Assembly (NCBI GenBank): GCA_016793775.1
Contig: JAEULK010000059.1
Coordinates: forward strand, 1 to 43,941
DNA: 43,941 nucleotides
Direction: 5' to 3'
Source: Sphingopyxis sp.
Lineage (GTDB): Bacteria > Pseudomonadota > Alphaproteobacteria > Sphingomonadales > Sphingomonadaceae
Position 1 is the first letter of the stretch, and every line of letters starts with the position of its first letter. Below are positions 36,762 through 43,941 of the stretch, one piece after another. The notes below the pieces were generated by a model. The model worked only from the letters and a program-made list of their open reading frames with translations. It made no database searches and had not been told where the DNA came from. The position numbers and the translations under genes are program-made.

Positions 36762-37195
36762 CGCGCATCGGCGGTCAGCGCCTTGACCACGCTCTTGTCG
36801 AACATGCGCGCCTGATCGTCATCGAGGATGGCGCGCATCGCGAAGAGATGCTCGAGCGTTTCCTTCTGCAATGTCCCCATCACGTCGTGCGTATGGTCGA
36901 TCGCCTCGGTGACGCGGGGACCATAACCATGCTCGGCCTCGATTGCCTGCGCGAGCCGGACGTTGGCGGCGCGCATTTCGGTCTCAAGCGTGCGGCGCCG
37001 TCCCGCGAACCGGGCTTCGATCTTCTCGAGCTTGGCTTCCTGCGCTGGCGTCAGGTCGAGTTCGCTGTGGAGCAGTGCATGCAGTTCGGTTTCACTGGCG
37101 CGCGGCGGATCGGACACGATGCGGCCGATGAAGACGCCCGCGATGGCGGCGGCGAATGCGATCAGGCCGACGATGAGCAAGCGGCGCGACGGCAT
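36758..37195 (-). CDS. Periplasmic heavy-metal sensor, CnrX-like
   Basis: 145 residues: an N-terminal membrane anchor (LLIVGLIAFAAAIAGVFIG) and a helical periplasmic domain of the CnrX/Spy type. His39, His43, Glu60, His116 and Met120 fall where CnrX has His42, His46, Glu63, His119 and Met123; all spacings are equal. These are the metal ligands of CnrX as I recall them. It should hold the anti-sigma factor until metal binds. It lies between the anti-sigma and sigma genes, two bases after the first and overlapping the second. Confidence 0.85.
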   Translation of the reverse strand: MPSRRLLIVGLIAFAAAIAGVFIGRIVSDPPRASETELHALLHSELDLTPAQEAKLEKIEARFAGRRRTLETEMRAANVRLAQAIEAEHGYGPRVTEAIDHTHDVMGTLQKETLEHLFAMRAILDDDQARMFDKSVVKALTADAR

Positions 37196-37197
37196 CC

Positions 37198-37464
37198 CTA
37201 TTCGACGTCCAGCAAGGTCGAGGGTGCCAGGGCGCTAGCGGGTCCGAACGGGCTGAGCGGACCGGCGGCCACGGCTGGCTCCGGGAAAGCGCTTCCCGCG
37301 ATAACGCCGCCACCCAGCGACACGACTGCCGCGAGCGCCATAAGGCGACCGATCGCAACCGATTCCCGGCGCCGCGCCGCGAGGGCGCCCAGAACCCGAT
37401 CGTCCAGCGCGTCGAGCGCCGGCGGCAGATCAATCCTGCTCAATATGCGAAGCTCTTCGTCCAT
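37198..37464 (-). CDS. Membrane anti-sigma factor, CnrY-like
   Basis: 88 residues. The first 40 are polar, with helices that could bind sigma (DEELRILSRIDLPPALDALDDRVL). A single membrane segment (GRLMALAAVVSLGGGVIAG) and a short periplasmic tail follow. Size and layout match CnrY, although I see little direct sequence similarity. It heads the operon behind its own copy of the shared promoter. Confidence 0.75.
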   Translation of the reverse strand: MDEELRILSRIDLPPALDALDDRVLGALAARRRESVAIGRLMALAAVVSLGGGVIAGSAFPEPAVAAGPLSPFGPASALAPSTLLDVE

Positions 37465-37496
37465 CGGCCTGTCTCGCCTATCCTTCCTTCATTTCT

Positions 37497-37528
37497 CATA
37501 CGCACCCGCGAAGATCATCCCTCACCGC
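37497..37528 (-). promoter_or_regulatory. ECF-type promoter of the sigma cassette
   Basis: On the minus strand GCGGTGAGGG, 15 bases, then GCGTATG, ending 33 bases before the anti-sigma start. It matches the copA and copC elements in both boxes and in spacing, so the cassette is probably autoregulated. Confidence 0.75.
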
Positions 37529-37545
37529 TTGCGATCTTTTCGTTT

Positions 37546-37577
37546 CGGATGAGGGTTATGCGATCGTCTTGCGTATT
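37546..37577 (+). promoter_or_regulatory. ECF-type promoter of copCD
   Basis: On the plus strand CGGATGAGGG, 15 bases, then GCGTATT, ending 30 bases before the copC ATG. It points away from the sigma cassette promoter only 18 bases to its left, so the two form a compact divergent pair. Confidence 0.75.
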
Positions 37578-37607
37578 AGCAGGACAGACACGCAATTGGA
37601 GATTTTT

Positions 37608-37991
37608 ATGTTCAAGTCGCTTCTCCCCTCCGCGGCGGCCGCTTTCGCCCTGCTCCTCATGCCCGGCGCCGCGAATGCGCATACCAAGCTTATCGGCTCC
37701 ACGCCTGCCGCCAATTCCACCGTTTCGAAGGTGACGTCGGTTACCCTCAAATTCAACGAAAAGGTGATCGCCTCTACGGTGAAGACCGAGTTCGTGATGA
37801 CGGGCATGCCCGGCATGGCGAATCACGCCCCGATGAAGATCCCCTACACCTCGGCGATGGGCAAGGATGGCAAGTCGATGACGCTCGCGCTGAAGCGCGC
37901 GCTGGTCCCCGGCACCTACAGGGTCAAATGGTCGGGCGCGGGTGCTGATACCCACCGCATGGACAGCGAATTCAGCTTCACCGTGAAGTAA
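37608..37991 (+). CDS. copC: Periplasmic copper chaperone CopC
   Basis: 127 residues from the ATG at 37608, with GGAG seven bases upstream. A signal peptide ends at ANA, giving a mature N-terminus HTKLIGSTPAA, where the first His is a Cu(II) ligand in CopC proteins. VMTGMPGMANHAPMKI is the Met-rich Cu(I) site. A conserved YRVKWSGAGADTHRMDSEFSF ends the protein. It passes copper to CopD, whose gene starts five bases later. Confidence 0.95.
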   Translation: MFKSLLPSAAAAFALLLMPGAANAHTKLIGSTPAANSTVSKVTSVTLKFNEKVIASTVKTEFVMTGMPGMANHAPMKIPYTSAMGKDGKSMTLALKRALVPGTYRVKWSGAGADTHRMDSEFSFTVK

Positions 37992-37995
37992 GGCG

Positions 37996-38967
37996 GTGGG
38001 CGATCCCGTCCTGATCAGCATCAGGTTCGCGCTTTACGCAGACCTGATGCTTGTCGCGGGCCTCGCCGCCTTCCCGTTATATGCCCTGACGCGAACCGAG
38101 CGATTGAGGCCAGCGCTGATGGCGACGATCTGGCGGATCGAGCGATGGCTCTGTGCCGCCGGGCTGTTTCTCTCGGCCCTCGGCATGGGCGTTCTCGCCG
38201 CATCGATGCAGGGCGTGAGCATCCTTTCGCTCGAACTCCAGCCCTTTCTCGACCTTGTTCTCGAGACCGATGTCGGCGCGGCCTGGATTTACCGGAGCAC
38301 CGCGCTTCTCGCCGCCCTGGCGGCCACGATCTGGCTGACGCGCTGGCCTACGTTCACCGCCGTCCTTCTCGCGGCTGCAGGCTCGCTCGCCGTCGCTACC
38401 CTGGTCTGGTCCGGCCACGCTGGCGCGACCGAAGGCGTCGCCGGAACCATGCACCGGGTCAGCGACATATTGCATATGATCGCGGCCGCGGTCTGGATCG
38501 GCGCGATCGGCACCTTCCTTCTCCTGATATCGCCGCAAGTCCTTTGCCAATTGCCGGACGGCCTCCCACTAGCGGCGCGGAGTCTCGATCAATTTTCGCG
38601 CATCGGCACGATCTGCGTCCTCGTTATCGCGGCGACGGGGCTCATCAACAGCCAGATGATCGTCGGCCTCGACAATTTCTCCCGGTTGTCGGGCTCGCGT
38701 TATGGCCAGCTTCTGCTGGCCAAGCTCGCGTTGTTCGGACTGATGCTGGCACTCGCAGCGGCCAACCGTTGGCGGCTGACGCCGAGGCTCGCAGCCGCAG
38801 CGGAAGAGGGCGATTCCGAAACTATCGGGGCCGATCCCGGCGTGGCGCTCGACGCCATGCGCCGAAGCCTGCTTCTCGAGGCGGCGGCTGCGGTCTTGGT
38901 CCTTGCGCTCGTCGCCTGGCTCGGCACGCTCGAACCGGCCGCAGGCGTCGATATTTTCCGAGCTTGA
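37996..38967 (+). CDS. copD: Copper import/homeostasis membrane protein CopD
   Basis: 323 residues from a GTG start, with about eight membrane segments. Typical CopD positions are seen in the SGHAGA motif, HRVSDILHMIAAAVWIGAIGTFLLL and RFSRIGTICVLVIAATGLINSQMI-like text. CopC and CopD move copper across the inner membrane. Its stop overlaps the -35 box of the next promoter. Confidence 0.93.
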   Translation: MGDPVLISIRFALYADLMLVAGLAAFPLYALTRTERLRPALMATIWRIERWLCAAGLFLSALGMGVLAASMQGVSILSLELQPFLDLVLETDVGAAWIYRSTALLAALAATIWLTRWPTFTAVLLAAAGSLAVATLVWSGHAGATEGVAGTMHRVSDILHMIAAAVWIGAIGTFLLLISPQVLCQLPDGLPLAARSLDQFSRIGTICVLVIAATGLINSQMIVGLDNFSRLSGSRYGQLLLAKLALFGLMLALAAANRWRLTPRLAAAAEEGDSETIGADPGVALDAMRRSLLLEAAAAVLVLALVAWLGTLEPAAGVDIFRA

Positions 38968-38994
38968 CTCCATACTATGGTACAGATCCTATAA
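38964..38994 (+). promoter_or_regulatory. MerR-type promoter with 19-base spacer
   Basis: TTGACT (38964-38969), 19 bases, and CTATAA (38989-38994). The long spacer and the dyad CCATACTATGG in it are hallmarks of promoters opened by MerR-family metal regulators. The 5' part closely resembles the mer operator of Tn501 from memory. No merR-like gene is in the window. It should drive the two small exported proteins and the RND genes. Confidence 0.65.
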
Positions 38995-39045
38995 GCGGAT
39001 GAGCCGCCGAAAATCCGACGGGGATCACAAGGGGGTGGGGAAGCC

Positions 39046-39122
39046 GGTTGCACCGTTGCGAGGGCAACGAGATCGAGGTGTAACCGCGGGGGGATCGCCG
39101 GCGAACAGCCGGGCAGTCCCGC
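39046..39122 (+). other. Folded leader RNA between the MerR-type promoter and the first gene
   Basis: GGTTGCACC (39046-39054) pairs with GGTGTAACC (39077-39085) over nine pairs including one G-U. Inside is a GTTGC-GAGG-GCAAC hairpin. Next to it GCGGG (39086-39090) pairs with CCCGC (39118-39122) around a CCGGC-GAACA-GCCGG hairpin. This much nested pairing is unlikely by chance. The RNA class is unknown. Confidence 0.55.
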
Positions 39123-39160
39123 GCCGGTTTCGGATTGACGGCAAGTCGGACAAGGATCAT

Positions 39161-39538
39161 GTGTCGCCTGTGAAGTGCTGGCTTTCCCTTATGCTCCTGG
39201 TGGGAGCGATGCTGGGCCTTTTGGCCCAGGAGGCGGCGTTTGCCTCGGCCCCGGCGATGCCCATGGCGTCGGAGACGACCATTGCCGCGCCCGCGATGAG
39301 CGACGAGTGCGCGGAAATGATGGGCATCGACAAGTCCGATGACAGTGCACCCTGCAAAGGCCTGACACTCGACTGCATCGCCAAGATGGGTTGCGCCCTC
39401 CCGCTGGCGATCGCCACGCCCGCTTCCATGCTGGAAGCAACCGACCACCGCGTGGCCCCAACCGACCGGTTGCCGATCGCACGTCTGCGCGGCCGGAGCT
39501 ACGGTCCCGAGCCCGACCCGCCTTTATTCCTCGGCTGA
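39161..39538 (+). CDS. Cys/Met-rich exported protein of the copper cluster
   Basis: 125 residues from a GTG at 39161, with AAGGA four bases upstream; GTG 39170 and ATG 38999 are other in-frame choices. The latter would be leaderless from the MerR-type promoter and adds an Arg-rich 54-residue front. A signal segment (LSLMLLVGAMLGLLAQEAAFASA) is followed by Met-rich text and four Cys (DECAEMM, APCKG, LDCIAKMGC). I know no function; copper or other metal binding is likely. A perfect hairpin follows the stop. Confidence 0.6.
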   Translation: MSPVKCWLSLMLLVGAMLGLLAQEAAFASAPAMPMASETTIAAPAMSDECAEMMGIDKSDDSAPCKGLTLDCIAKMGCALPLAIATPASMLEATDHRVAPTDRLPIARLRGRSYGPEPDPPLFLG

Positions 39539-39545
39539 AACGCGT

Positions 39546-39575
39546 GACACGCGGCGACCCTTGTCGCCGCGTGTC
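39546..39575 (+). terminator. 13-base perfect stem after the Cys/Met-rich gene
   Basis: 39546-39558 and 39563-39575 pair perfectly around a CCTT loop. A modest T-rich stretch follows. It may end or attenuate transcription before the next gene. Confidence 0.65.
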
Positions 39576-39604
39576 CTCCTGCTTTTCAACCGAGGATATT
39601 CAAC

Positions 39605-39868
39605 ATGAAGATGATCATTACGATGGCCGCAGCGCTTGCGGCCTTCACCACTGCGCCCTCCTTCGCCCAGGAAGCGGGCGGCCATTATGAATGGCAATCG
39701 CGGCAAGTCCCGGGCCCGAACAAGTCGGGCGCCACGACGCGGGTTCGCGTGTGGGTCGCCGACAAGTCCGATCAGATGGCAAGCTGCGACTGCGCCATGA
39801 TGAAGACCGATGCGGCCGGCTGCATGCACGCCATGCCTGGGCAGCGCATGTCACCCTCAAAAGGCTGA
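39605..39868 (+). CDS. Small exported protein of the copper cluster
   Basis: 87 residues with a signal peptide (MIITMAAALAAFTTAPSFAQ) and GAGGAT upstream of the ATG. The mature part has YEWQSRQVPGPNKSGATTRVRVWV, then CDCAMMKTDAAGCMHAM, a Cys/Met/His end that could bind metal. I do not know a function. It precedes the RND genes and is separated from them by a 10-base perfect hairpin. Confidence 0.75.
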   Translation: MKMIITMAAALAAFTTAPSFAQEAGGHYEWQSRQVPGPNKSGATTRVRVWVADKSDQMASCDCAMMKTDAAGCMHAMPGQRMSPSKG

Positions 39869-39876
39869 CGGCTTCC

Positions 39877-39902
39877 GTCCCCCGGCCTGCGTGCCGGGGG
39901 AC
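39877..39902 (+). terminator. 10-base perfect stem before the RND operon
   Basis: GTCCCCCGGC (39877-39886) and GCCGGGGGAC (39893-39902) pair around a 6-base loop. No T-run follows, so it may act as an attenuator or mRNA processing/stability element rather than a full terminator. The next ribosome-binding site lies about 20 bases on. Confidence 0.5.
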
Positions 39903-39932
39903 ATTCCCGCCTGTCTCGAAAGAGGGGGACTT

Positions 39933-41162
39933 ATGCGCATATATCTTGCGGCAATTTTGCTGATCCCGATTCCCGCGGCGCTGCATGCCGAGCCGATGAC
40001 GCTCGATGCGGCACTTGCCCGCGCGGCATCGGAGGCGCCCGAATTGCAGGGCCGCGGAGCCGGCATCGATGCCGCCCAATCGGCGGCGATCGCCGCCGAC
40101 CGGCTGCCCGACCCGAAACTCAATGTCGTCCTGCAGGATTTCCCGGTGACCGGGCCCGATGCGGGCCGGTTCAATCGCGACGATTTCACGATGCAGGTGA
40201 TCGGCGTCAGCCAGGACTTTCCAAACCCCGCCAAACGCCGCGCGCGCGCGACGCGCGCGCAGGCCGACATCGGAATCGCCCGCGCCGACGAAGCGGTCAC
40301 CGCGCAAGACATCAGGCTCGCAACCGCGCTTGCCTGGGTCGATCTCTTCTACGCCAAAAAGCGTCTCAAGGAACTCGACCTGCTCGATACCGGCCTCGAA
40401 GACCTTCAAGCGACGGTCACCGCGCGGCTCGCCAGCGGTGCCGCGCGCCCGGCGCAGGCGCTCGAACCCGATCAGCTTCGCGCCGCAATCAACGATCGGC
40501 GCAGCGCGCTCGCCGCCGATATCGCTCGCGCGCGCGCGCAGCTCGCACGCTTCACCGGCGACGCGGCAGCCGACACGCTCGGCGACTTGCCGCCCCAAAT
40601 GATCGACGAACAAGGATTGCGCGCCGGGATCGACGCCTTGCCAAAGCTCAGGGCGCTCGACGCCCGCGCCCTCGCGGCCGATGCCGAGACCGGCCTCGCG
40701 CGCGCCGACAAACGCCCCGACTGGAGCGTCAACGCGGCTTATGGCCGGCGCGAGCCGAATTTTGGGGACCTTGTCACGGTCGGCGTCACCGTCGACCTGC
40801 CCTTCTTCTCGAAAAAGCGGCAGGACCCGAAAATCGCCGCGCGCGCCAGCGAGGCGACACGCGCCCGGCTCGACCGCGAGGCCGCCAAGCGCGACATCGC
40901 GGCGGCGCTCGACGCCGATCTCGCCGATCACCGGATGCATCATGAGCAGCTCGCCAATGCGCGCACGCGGCTCGTCCCGCTCGCGAAGAAGCGCGCCGAG
41001 CTCGATCTTGCCAGTTACGCCGCCGGAAAGCTCGACCTCGGCACCGCACTGCTGTCGACCCTCGCGCTCACCGAGGCCGAAGTCGATGCGCTCGCGCGCG
41101 AAGCCGAGGTCGCGCGCGACGCGATCCGGATCAACTACAACTATGGGGAGGCAGGTCGATGA
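39933..41162 (+). CDS. Outer-membrane channel of an RND efflux system (CusC-like)
   Basis: 409 residues from the ATG at 39933, with AGAGGGGG upstream. A signal peptide ends near HAEP. The TolC-type repeats are marked by TLDAALARAASEAPELQGRGA and, in the second half, SVNAAYGRREPNFGDLVTVGVTVDLPFF. Long coiled-coil helices with Ala/Arg heptads lie between. It forms the outer-membrane exit duct of a tripartite metal pump with the two following genes. Its stop overlaps the next start by four bases. Confidence 0.9.
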   Translation: MRIYLAAILLIPIPAALHAEPMTLDAALARAASEAPELQGRGAGIDAAQSAAIAADRLPDPKLNVVLQDFPVTGPDAGRFNRDDFTMQVIGVSQDFPNPAKRRARATRAQADIGIARADEAVTAQDIRLATALAWVDLFYAKKRLKELDLLDTGLEDLQATVTARLASGAARPAQALEPDQLRAAINDRRSALAADIARARAQLARFTGDAAADTLGDLPPQMIDEQGLRAGIDALPKLRALDARALAADAETGLARADKRPDWSVNAAYGRREPNFGDLVTVGVTVDLPFFSKKRQDPKIAARASEATRARLDREAAKRDIAAALDADLADHRMHHEQLANARTRLVPLAKKRAELDLASYAAGKLDLGTALLSTLALTEAEVDALAREAEVARDAIRINYNYGEAGR

Positions 41163-42388
41163 CCGATGCAACATCAGCGGCGCGTTGGCGCGCCGGAATA
41201 TTGGCCGCGGTGCTGATCGCAGGCGGCGGCGGTTACTGGCTGGGACAGCGCGGCCAGAGCGATGCGCCGACCGAGGCGACAGACAGCGGCGGGCGCAAGA
41301 TCCTCTATTATTATGATCCGATGTTCCCGAACCAGAAGTTCGACAAGCCCGGCAGGTCGCCCTTCATGGATATGCAGCTCGAGCCCAAATATGCCGACGA
41401 GGGCGGCGGAGCGGCACCGGGCGTGTCGGTCGACCCTGCCGCGCGGCAAAACCTCGGCATAAGAGTGGTCGCCGCCGAGATGGGCAGCCTCACGGCAACC
41501 TTCGACGTCAATGGCAGCATCGATTTCAACCAGCGCGACGTCGCGATCGTCCAGGCGCGCTCGGGCGGTTTCGTCGAGCGCGTCTATCGCCTCGCGCCCG
41601 GCGACGTGATCGGGGCGGGCACGCCGATCGCCGATCTGCAATTGCCCGAATGGGGCAGCGCCCAGACCGAATATCTGAGCGTCAAAAAGCTCGGGCGCCC
41701 CGAACTCACCGCGGCCGCACGGCAGCGGCTGCGCCTGATGGGCATACCCGAAGGCGTAATCGCCGAGGTCGACCGCACCGGACGCACCGGCGGCAGGCTG
41801 ACGGTACGCGCGCCGATCGGCGGGGTGGTCCAGACGCTGAATGCCCGCGCGGGTGTGACGCTCGCCGTCGGGCAGACGCTCGCCGAAATCTCGGGGCTCG
41901 GCACCGTATGGCTCAACGCCGCGCTTCCCGAAGCGCAGGCCGGACTGGTGAAGATCGGCCAGCGAGCGACCGCGACCCTCACCGCCTTCCCCGGCGAGAG
42001 CTTCGCCGGCCGGGTCATCGCCATCCTGCCGACCGCATCGGCCGACAGCCGGACGCTGACGGTGCGCGTCGAGCTCGCTAACCGCGGCGGGCGCCTGCGC
42101 CCCGGCATGTTCGCGGTGGTCGCGCTCGGCGGCGACGCGAAACCGGCGCTGCTGGTCCCGAGCGAAGCGGTGATCCGCACCGGCACGCGCAGCATCGTGA
42201 TGCTCGAGAAGGGCGACGGACGCTACCACCCCGCCGAAGTGGTCGCCGGACGCGAAGGCGGCGGCAAGACCGAGATATTGCGGGGGCTCGCTCCCGGCGA
42301 AAAGGTCGTCGCCTCAGGTCAGTTCCTGCTCGATTCCGAGGCGAGCCTGACCGGCATCACGGTTCGCCCGCTGGAGCCCGCGCAATGA
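41159..42388 (+). CDS. RND efflux periplasmic adaptor (CusB-like) with heavy-metal-binding domain
   Basis: 409 residues. After a membrane anchor, the sequence [19 protein letters not shown], then [12 protein letters not shown], is the heavy-metal-binding domain of CusB-type adaptors. The membrane-fusion part includes [35 protein letters not shown] (lipoyl-like), a helical hairpin and beta-barrel domains ([25 protein letters not shown]). It links the pump to the channel. It overlaps both neighbours by four bases. Confidence 0.93.
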   Translation: MTDATSAARWRAGILAAVLIAGGGGYWLGQRGQSDAPTEATDSGGRKILYYYDPMFPNQKFDKPGRSPFMDMQLEPKYADEGGGAAPGVSVDPAARQNLGIRVVAAEMGSLTATFDVNGSIDFNQRDVAIVQARSGGFVERVYRLAPGDVIGAGTPIADLQLPEWGSAQTEYLSVKKLGRPELTAAARQRLRLMGIPEGVIAEVDRTGRTGGRLTVRAPIGGVVQTLNARAGVTLAVGQTLAEISGLGTVWLNAALPEAQAGLVKIGQRATATLTAFPGESFAGRVIAILPTASADSRTLTVRVELANRGGRLRPGMFAVVALGGDAKPALLVPSEAVIRTGTRSIVMLEKGDGRYHPAEVVAGREGGGKTEILRGLAPGEKVVASGQFLLDSEASLTGITVRPLEPAQ

Positions 42389-43941
42389 TCGCGAAGATCA
42401 TTCGCGCTTCGGTCGCGGCGCGCGGGCTCGTCGTCGCGGCGGCGCTGATCCTGACATTGCTCGGGATCGCCGCGGTGCGCACGACCCCGGTCGACGCCCT
42501 ACCCGATCTCTCCGACGTCCAGGTCATCATCCGCACTACCTATGCGGGCCAGGCGCCGCGGATCGTCGAGGATCAGGTCACCTATCCAATCACGACGACG
42601 ATGCTGTCGGTGCCCGGCGCCCGCGTCGTGCGCGGCTATAGCTTCGTCGGCGACAGCTTCGTCTATGTGCTCTTCGACGACGGCACCGATCCCTATTGGG
42701 CGCGCAGCCGCGTCCTCGAATATCTGAGCCAGGTTCAGAGCCGCCTCCCCGAAGGCGCCCGCGCAAGCCTCGGCCCCGACGCGACCGGGGTCGGCTGGAT
42801 TTATGAATATGCGCTCGTCGACAAGAGCGGCCGCCATGATCTGGCCGAGCTCCGCAGTCTCCAGGACTGGTTCCTGCGCTTCGAGCTCAAATCGGTCCCC
42901 GGCGTCGCCGAGGTCGCGAGCATCGGCGGCATGGTGCGCCAGTATCAGATCATCGTCGATCCGCAGAAGCTTGCCGCCTTCGGCGTGACCGCAACCGACG
43001 TCGCAGACGCGCTCAAGCGCGCCAATCAGGAAAGCGGCGGTGGCTCCCTCGAACTCGCCGAGGCCGAATATATCGTGCGCGCGGGCGGCTATCTGAAGTC
43101 GCTCGACGATTTCCGTTCGGTCCCCGTCCGCACCGCCGCCGGCGGCGTCCCGGTGACGGTCGGCGATGTCGCGACGGTCCAGATCGGCCCCGACACAAGG
43201 CGCGGCATCGCCGAGCTCAATGGCGAGGGGGAGGTCGCGGGCGGCGTGATCGTGATGCGCGAGGGCAAGAATGCGCGCGAGGTCATCGACGGCGTGCGCA
43301 CCAAGCTCGCCGAGCTCAAGCGCAGCCTGCCGCCCGGCGTCGAAATCGTCACCACTTACGACCGCTCGGGGCTGATCGATCGCGCGGTCGACAATCTGGC
43401 CTCGAAGCTCGTCGAGGAATTCATCATCGTCGGGCTCGTCTGCGCGCTGTTCCTGTGGCACGCGCGCTCGGCGCTGGTCGCGATCCTGACGCTGCCGCTC
43501 GGTATCCTCGTCGCCTTCATCGTGATGCGGCTGCAAGGACTCAACGCCAATATCCTCTCGCTCGGCGGCATCGCGATCGCGGTCGGCGCGATGGTCGACG
43601 CGGCGGTGGTGATGATCGAAAATGCCCATAAGCATCTCGAACATTGGGAGCGCGATCATCCGGGCGAGGAACTCAAGGGCGCCGAACGCTCGCGCGTCAT
43701 CACCGACGCCGCCGCCGAGGTCGGCCCCGCCCTCTTCCTCAGCCTGCTCATCATCACCTTCTCCTTCCTCCCCATCTTCACGCTCGAAGGCCAGGAAGGG
43801 CGGCTCTTCTCGCCGCTCGCCTTCACCAAAACCTATGCGATGGCGGCGGCCGCGATCCTCTCGATCACGCTCATCCCGGTGCTGATGGGCTGGCTGATCC
43901 GCGGAAAGATCCCGGCCGAACAGGCCAATCCGGTCAACCGC
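42385..43941 (+). CDS. Heavy-metal RND efflux pump (CusA/CzcA-like), N-terminal half
   Basis: 519 codons are in the window and the frame runs off the end; full pumps have about 1,040 residues. It starts with [20 protein letters not shown], and the first membrane helix follows at once. The helix-4 motif [29 protein letters not shown] matches the heavy-metal RND signature with the charged Asp and Glu of the proton relay. Its periplasmic part ([19 protein letters not shown]) is also CusA-like. The metal, copper/silver or cobalt/zinc, cannot be fixed; the cop neighbours favour copper. Confidence 0.94.
   Translation, partial: MIAKIIRASVAARGLVVAAALILTLLGIAAVRTTPVDALPDLSDVQVIIRTTYAGQAPRIVEDQVTYPITTTMLSVPGARVVRGYSFVGDSFVYVLFDDGTDPYWARSRVLEYLSQVQSRLPEGARASLGPDATGVGWIYEYALVDKSGRHDLAELRSLQDWFLRFELKSVPGVAEVASIGGMVRQYQIIVDPQKLAAFGVTATDVADALKRANQESGGGSLELAEAEYIVRAGGYLKSLDDFRSVPVRTAAGGVPVTVGDVATVQIGPDTRRGIAELNGEGEVAGGVIVMREGKNAREVIDGVRTKLAELKRSLPPGVEIVTTYDRSGLIDRAVDNLASKLVEEFIIVGLVCALFLWHARSALVAILTLPLGILVAFIVMRLQGLNANILSLGGIAIAVGAMVDAAVVMIENAHKHLEHWERDHPGEELKGAERSRVITDAAAEVGPALFLSLLIITFSFLPIFTLEGQEGRLFSPLAFTKTYAMAAAAILSITLIPVLMGWLIRGKIPAEQANPVNR

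Noticed and set aside
39046-39122. Cobalamin riboswitch or group II intron piece in the folded leader
   Set aside because: Some stretches look similar, but I could not match the conserved core of either class; left as an unclassified folded leader.
23457-43941. The arsenic-to-copper region as a single genomic island
   Set aside because: No integrase, flanking direct repeats or tRNA junction was seen, and base composition looks similar to the rest; only the lack of REP units hints at it.

Overview
The window looks like chromosomal DNA of a sphingomonad alphaproteobacterium (Sphingomonadaceae; a Sphingopyxis-like organism is my guess, not a proof). The reasons are high GC, the order TIGR02300/FYDLN-type protein - aroA - cmk - rpsA - ihfB, a large sphingomonad-style TonB-dependent receptor, and REP-like repeats of the CCGTTCG type.

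Region 1 (1-23.5 kb) is mostly core genome. It holds the start of an IS1595-type transposase cut by the window edge, dinB (DNA polymerase IV), prfC, a Cys-rich membrane-anchored protein, a transglutaminase-fold secreted protein, an enoyl-CoA hydratase behind a striking palindrome, and an HD-domain protein. Next come three overlapping genes for exported proteins (two ClpP/crotonase-fold paralogues and a 17-kDa-antigen-like protein), an Rrf2 regulator and tRNA-Ala(GGC). After these lie the aroA-cmk and rpsA-ihfB block with a class III adenylate cyclase, an ABC-2 exporter, tRNA-Leu(TAA), a GFA-family protein, an oligopeptide-binding lipoprotein, a DUF4112 protein and a prolyl oligopeptidase. REP-like inverted repeats occur only in the first 7 kb.

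Region 2 (23.6-26.9 kb) is an arsenic operon: arsR, two unrelated arsenate reductases, acr3 and arsH. Region 3 (26.9-32 kb) pairs a HutC/GntR regulator with a converging operon for a TonB-dependent receptor and two PepSY membrane proteins. A TGTA-N2-TACA site lies in front of the receptor, and a related site overlaps the regulator's own start.

Region 4 (32.2-43.9 kb) is a copper/heavy-metal cluster. On the minus strand are copA, copB, a DUF411 protein and a frameshifted lipoprotein, preceded by a cnrY-cnrX-cnrH-like cassette (anti-sigma, metal sensor, ECF sigma). On the plus strand are copC and copD, two small exported proteins, and a CusCBA-type RND efflux operon whose pump gene runs off the window.

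The most interesting signal is a shared promoter element, GRTGAGGG-N15-GCGTATK. It occurs three times with identical spacing: before copA, before the sigma cassette itself, and before copC. The sensor keeps all five metal-ligand positions I recall for CnrX, with the same spacings. I infer a CnrYXH-type sigma system rewired to run the copABCD genes and itself. The downstream small-protein/RND unit instead has a MerR-type promoter with a 19-bp spacer, followed by a folded leader. No CRISPR array or prophage was seen.
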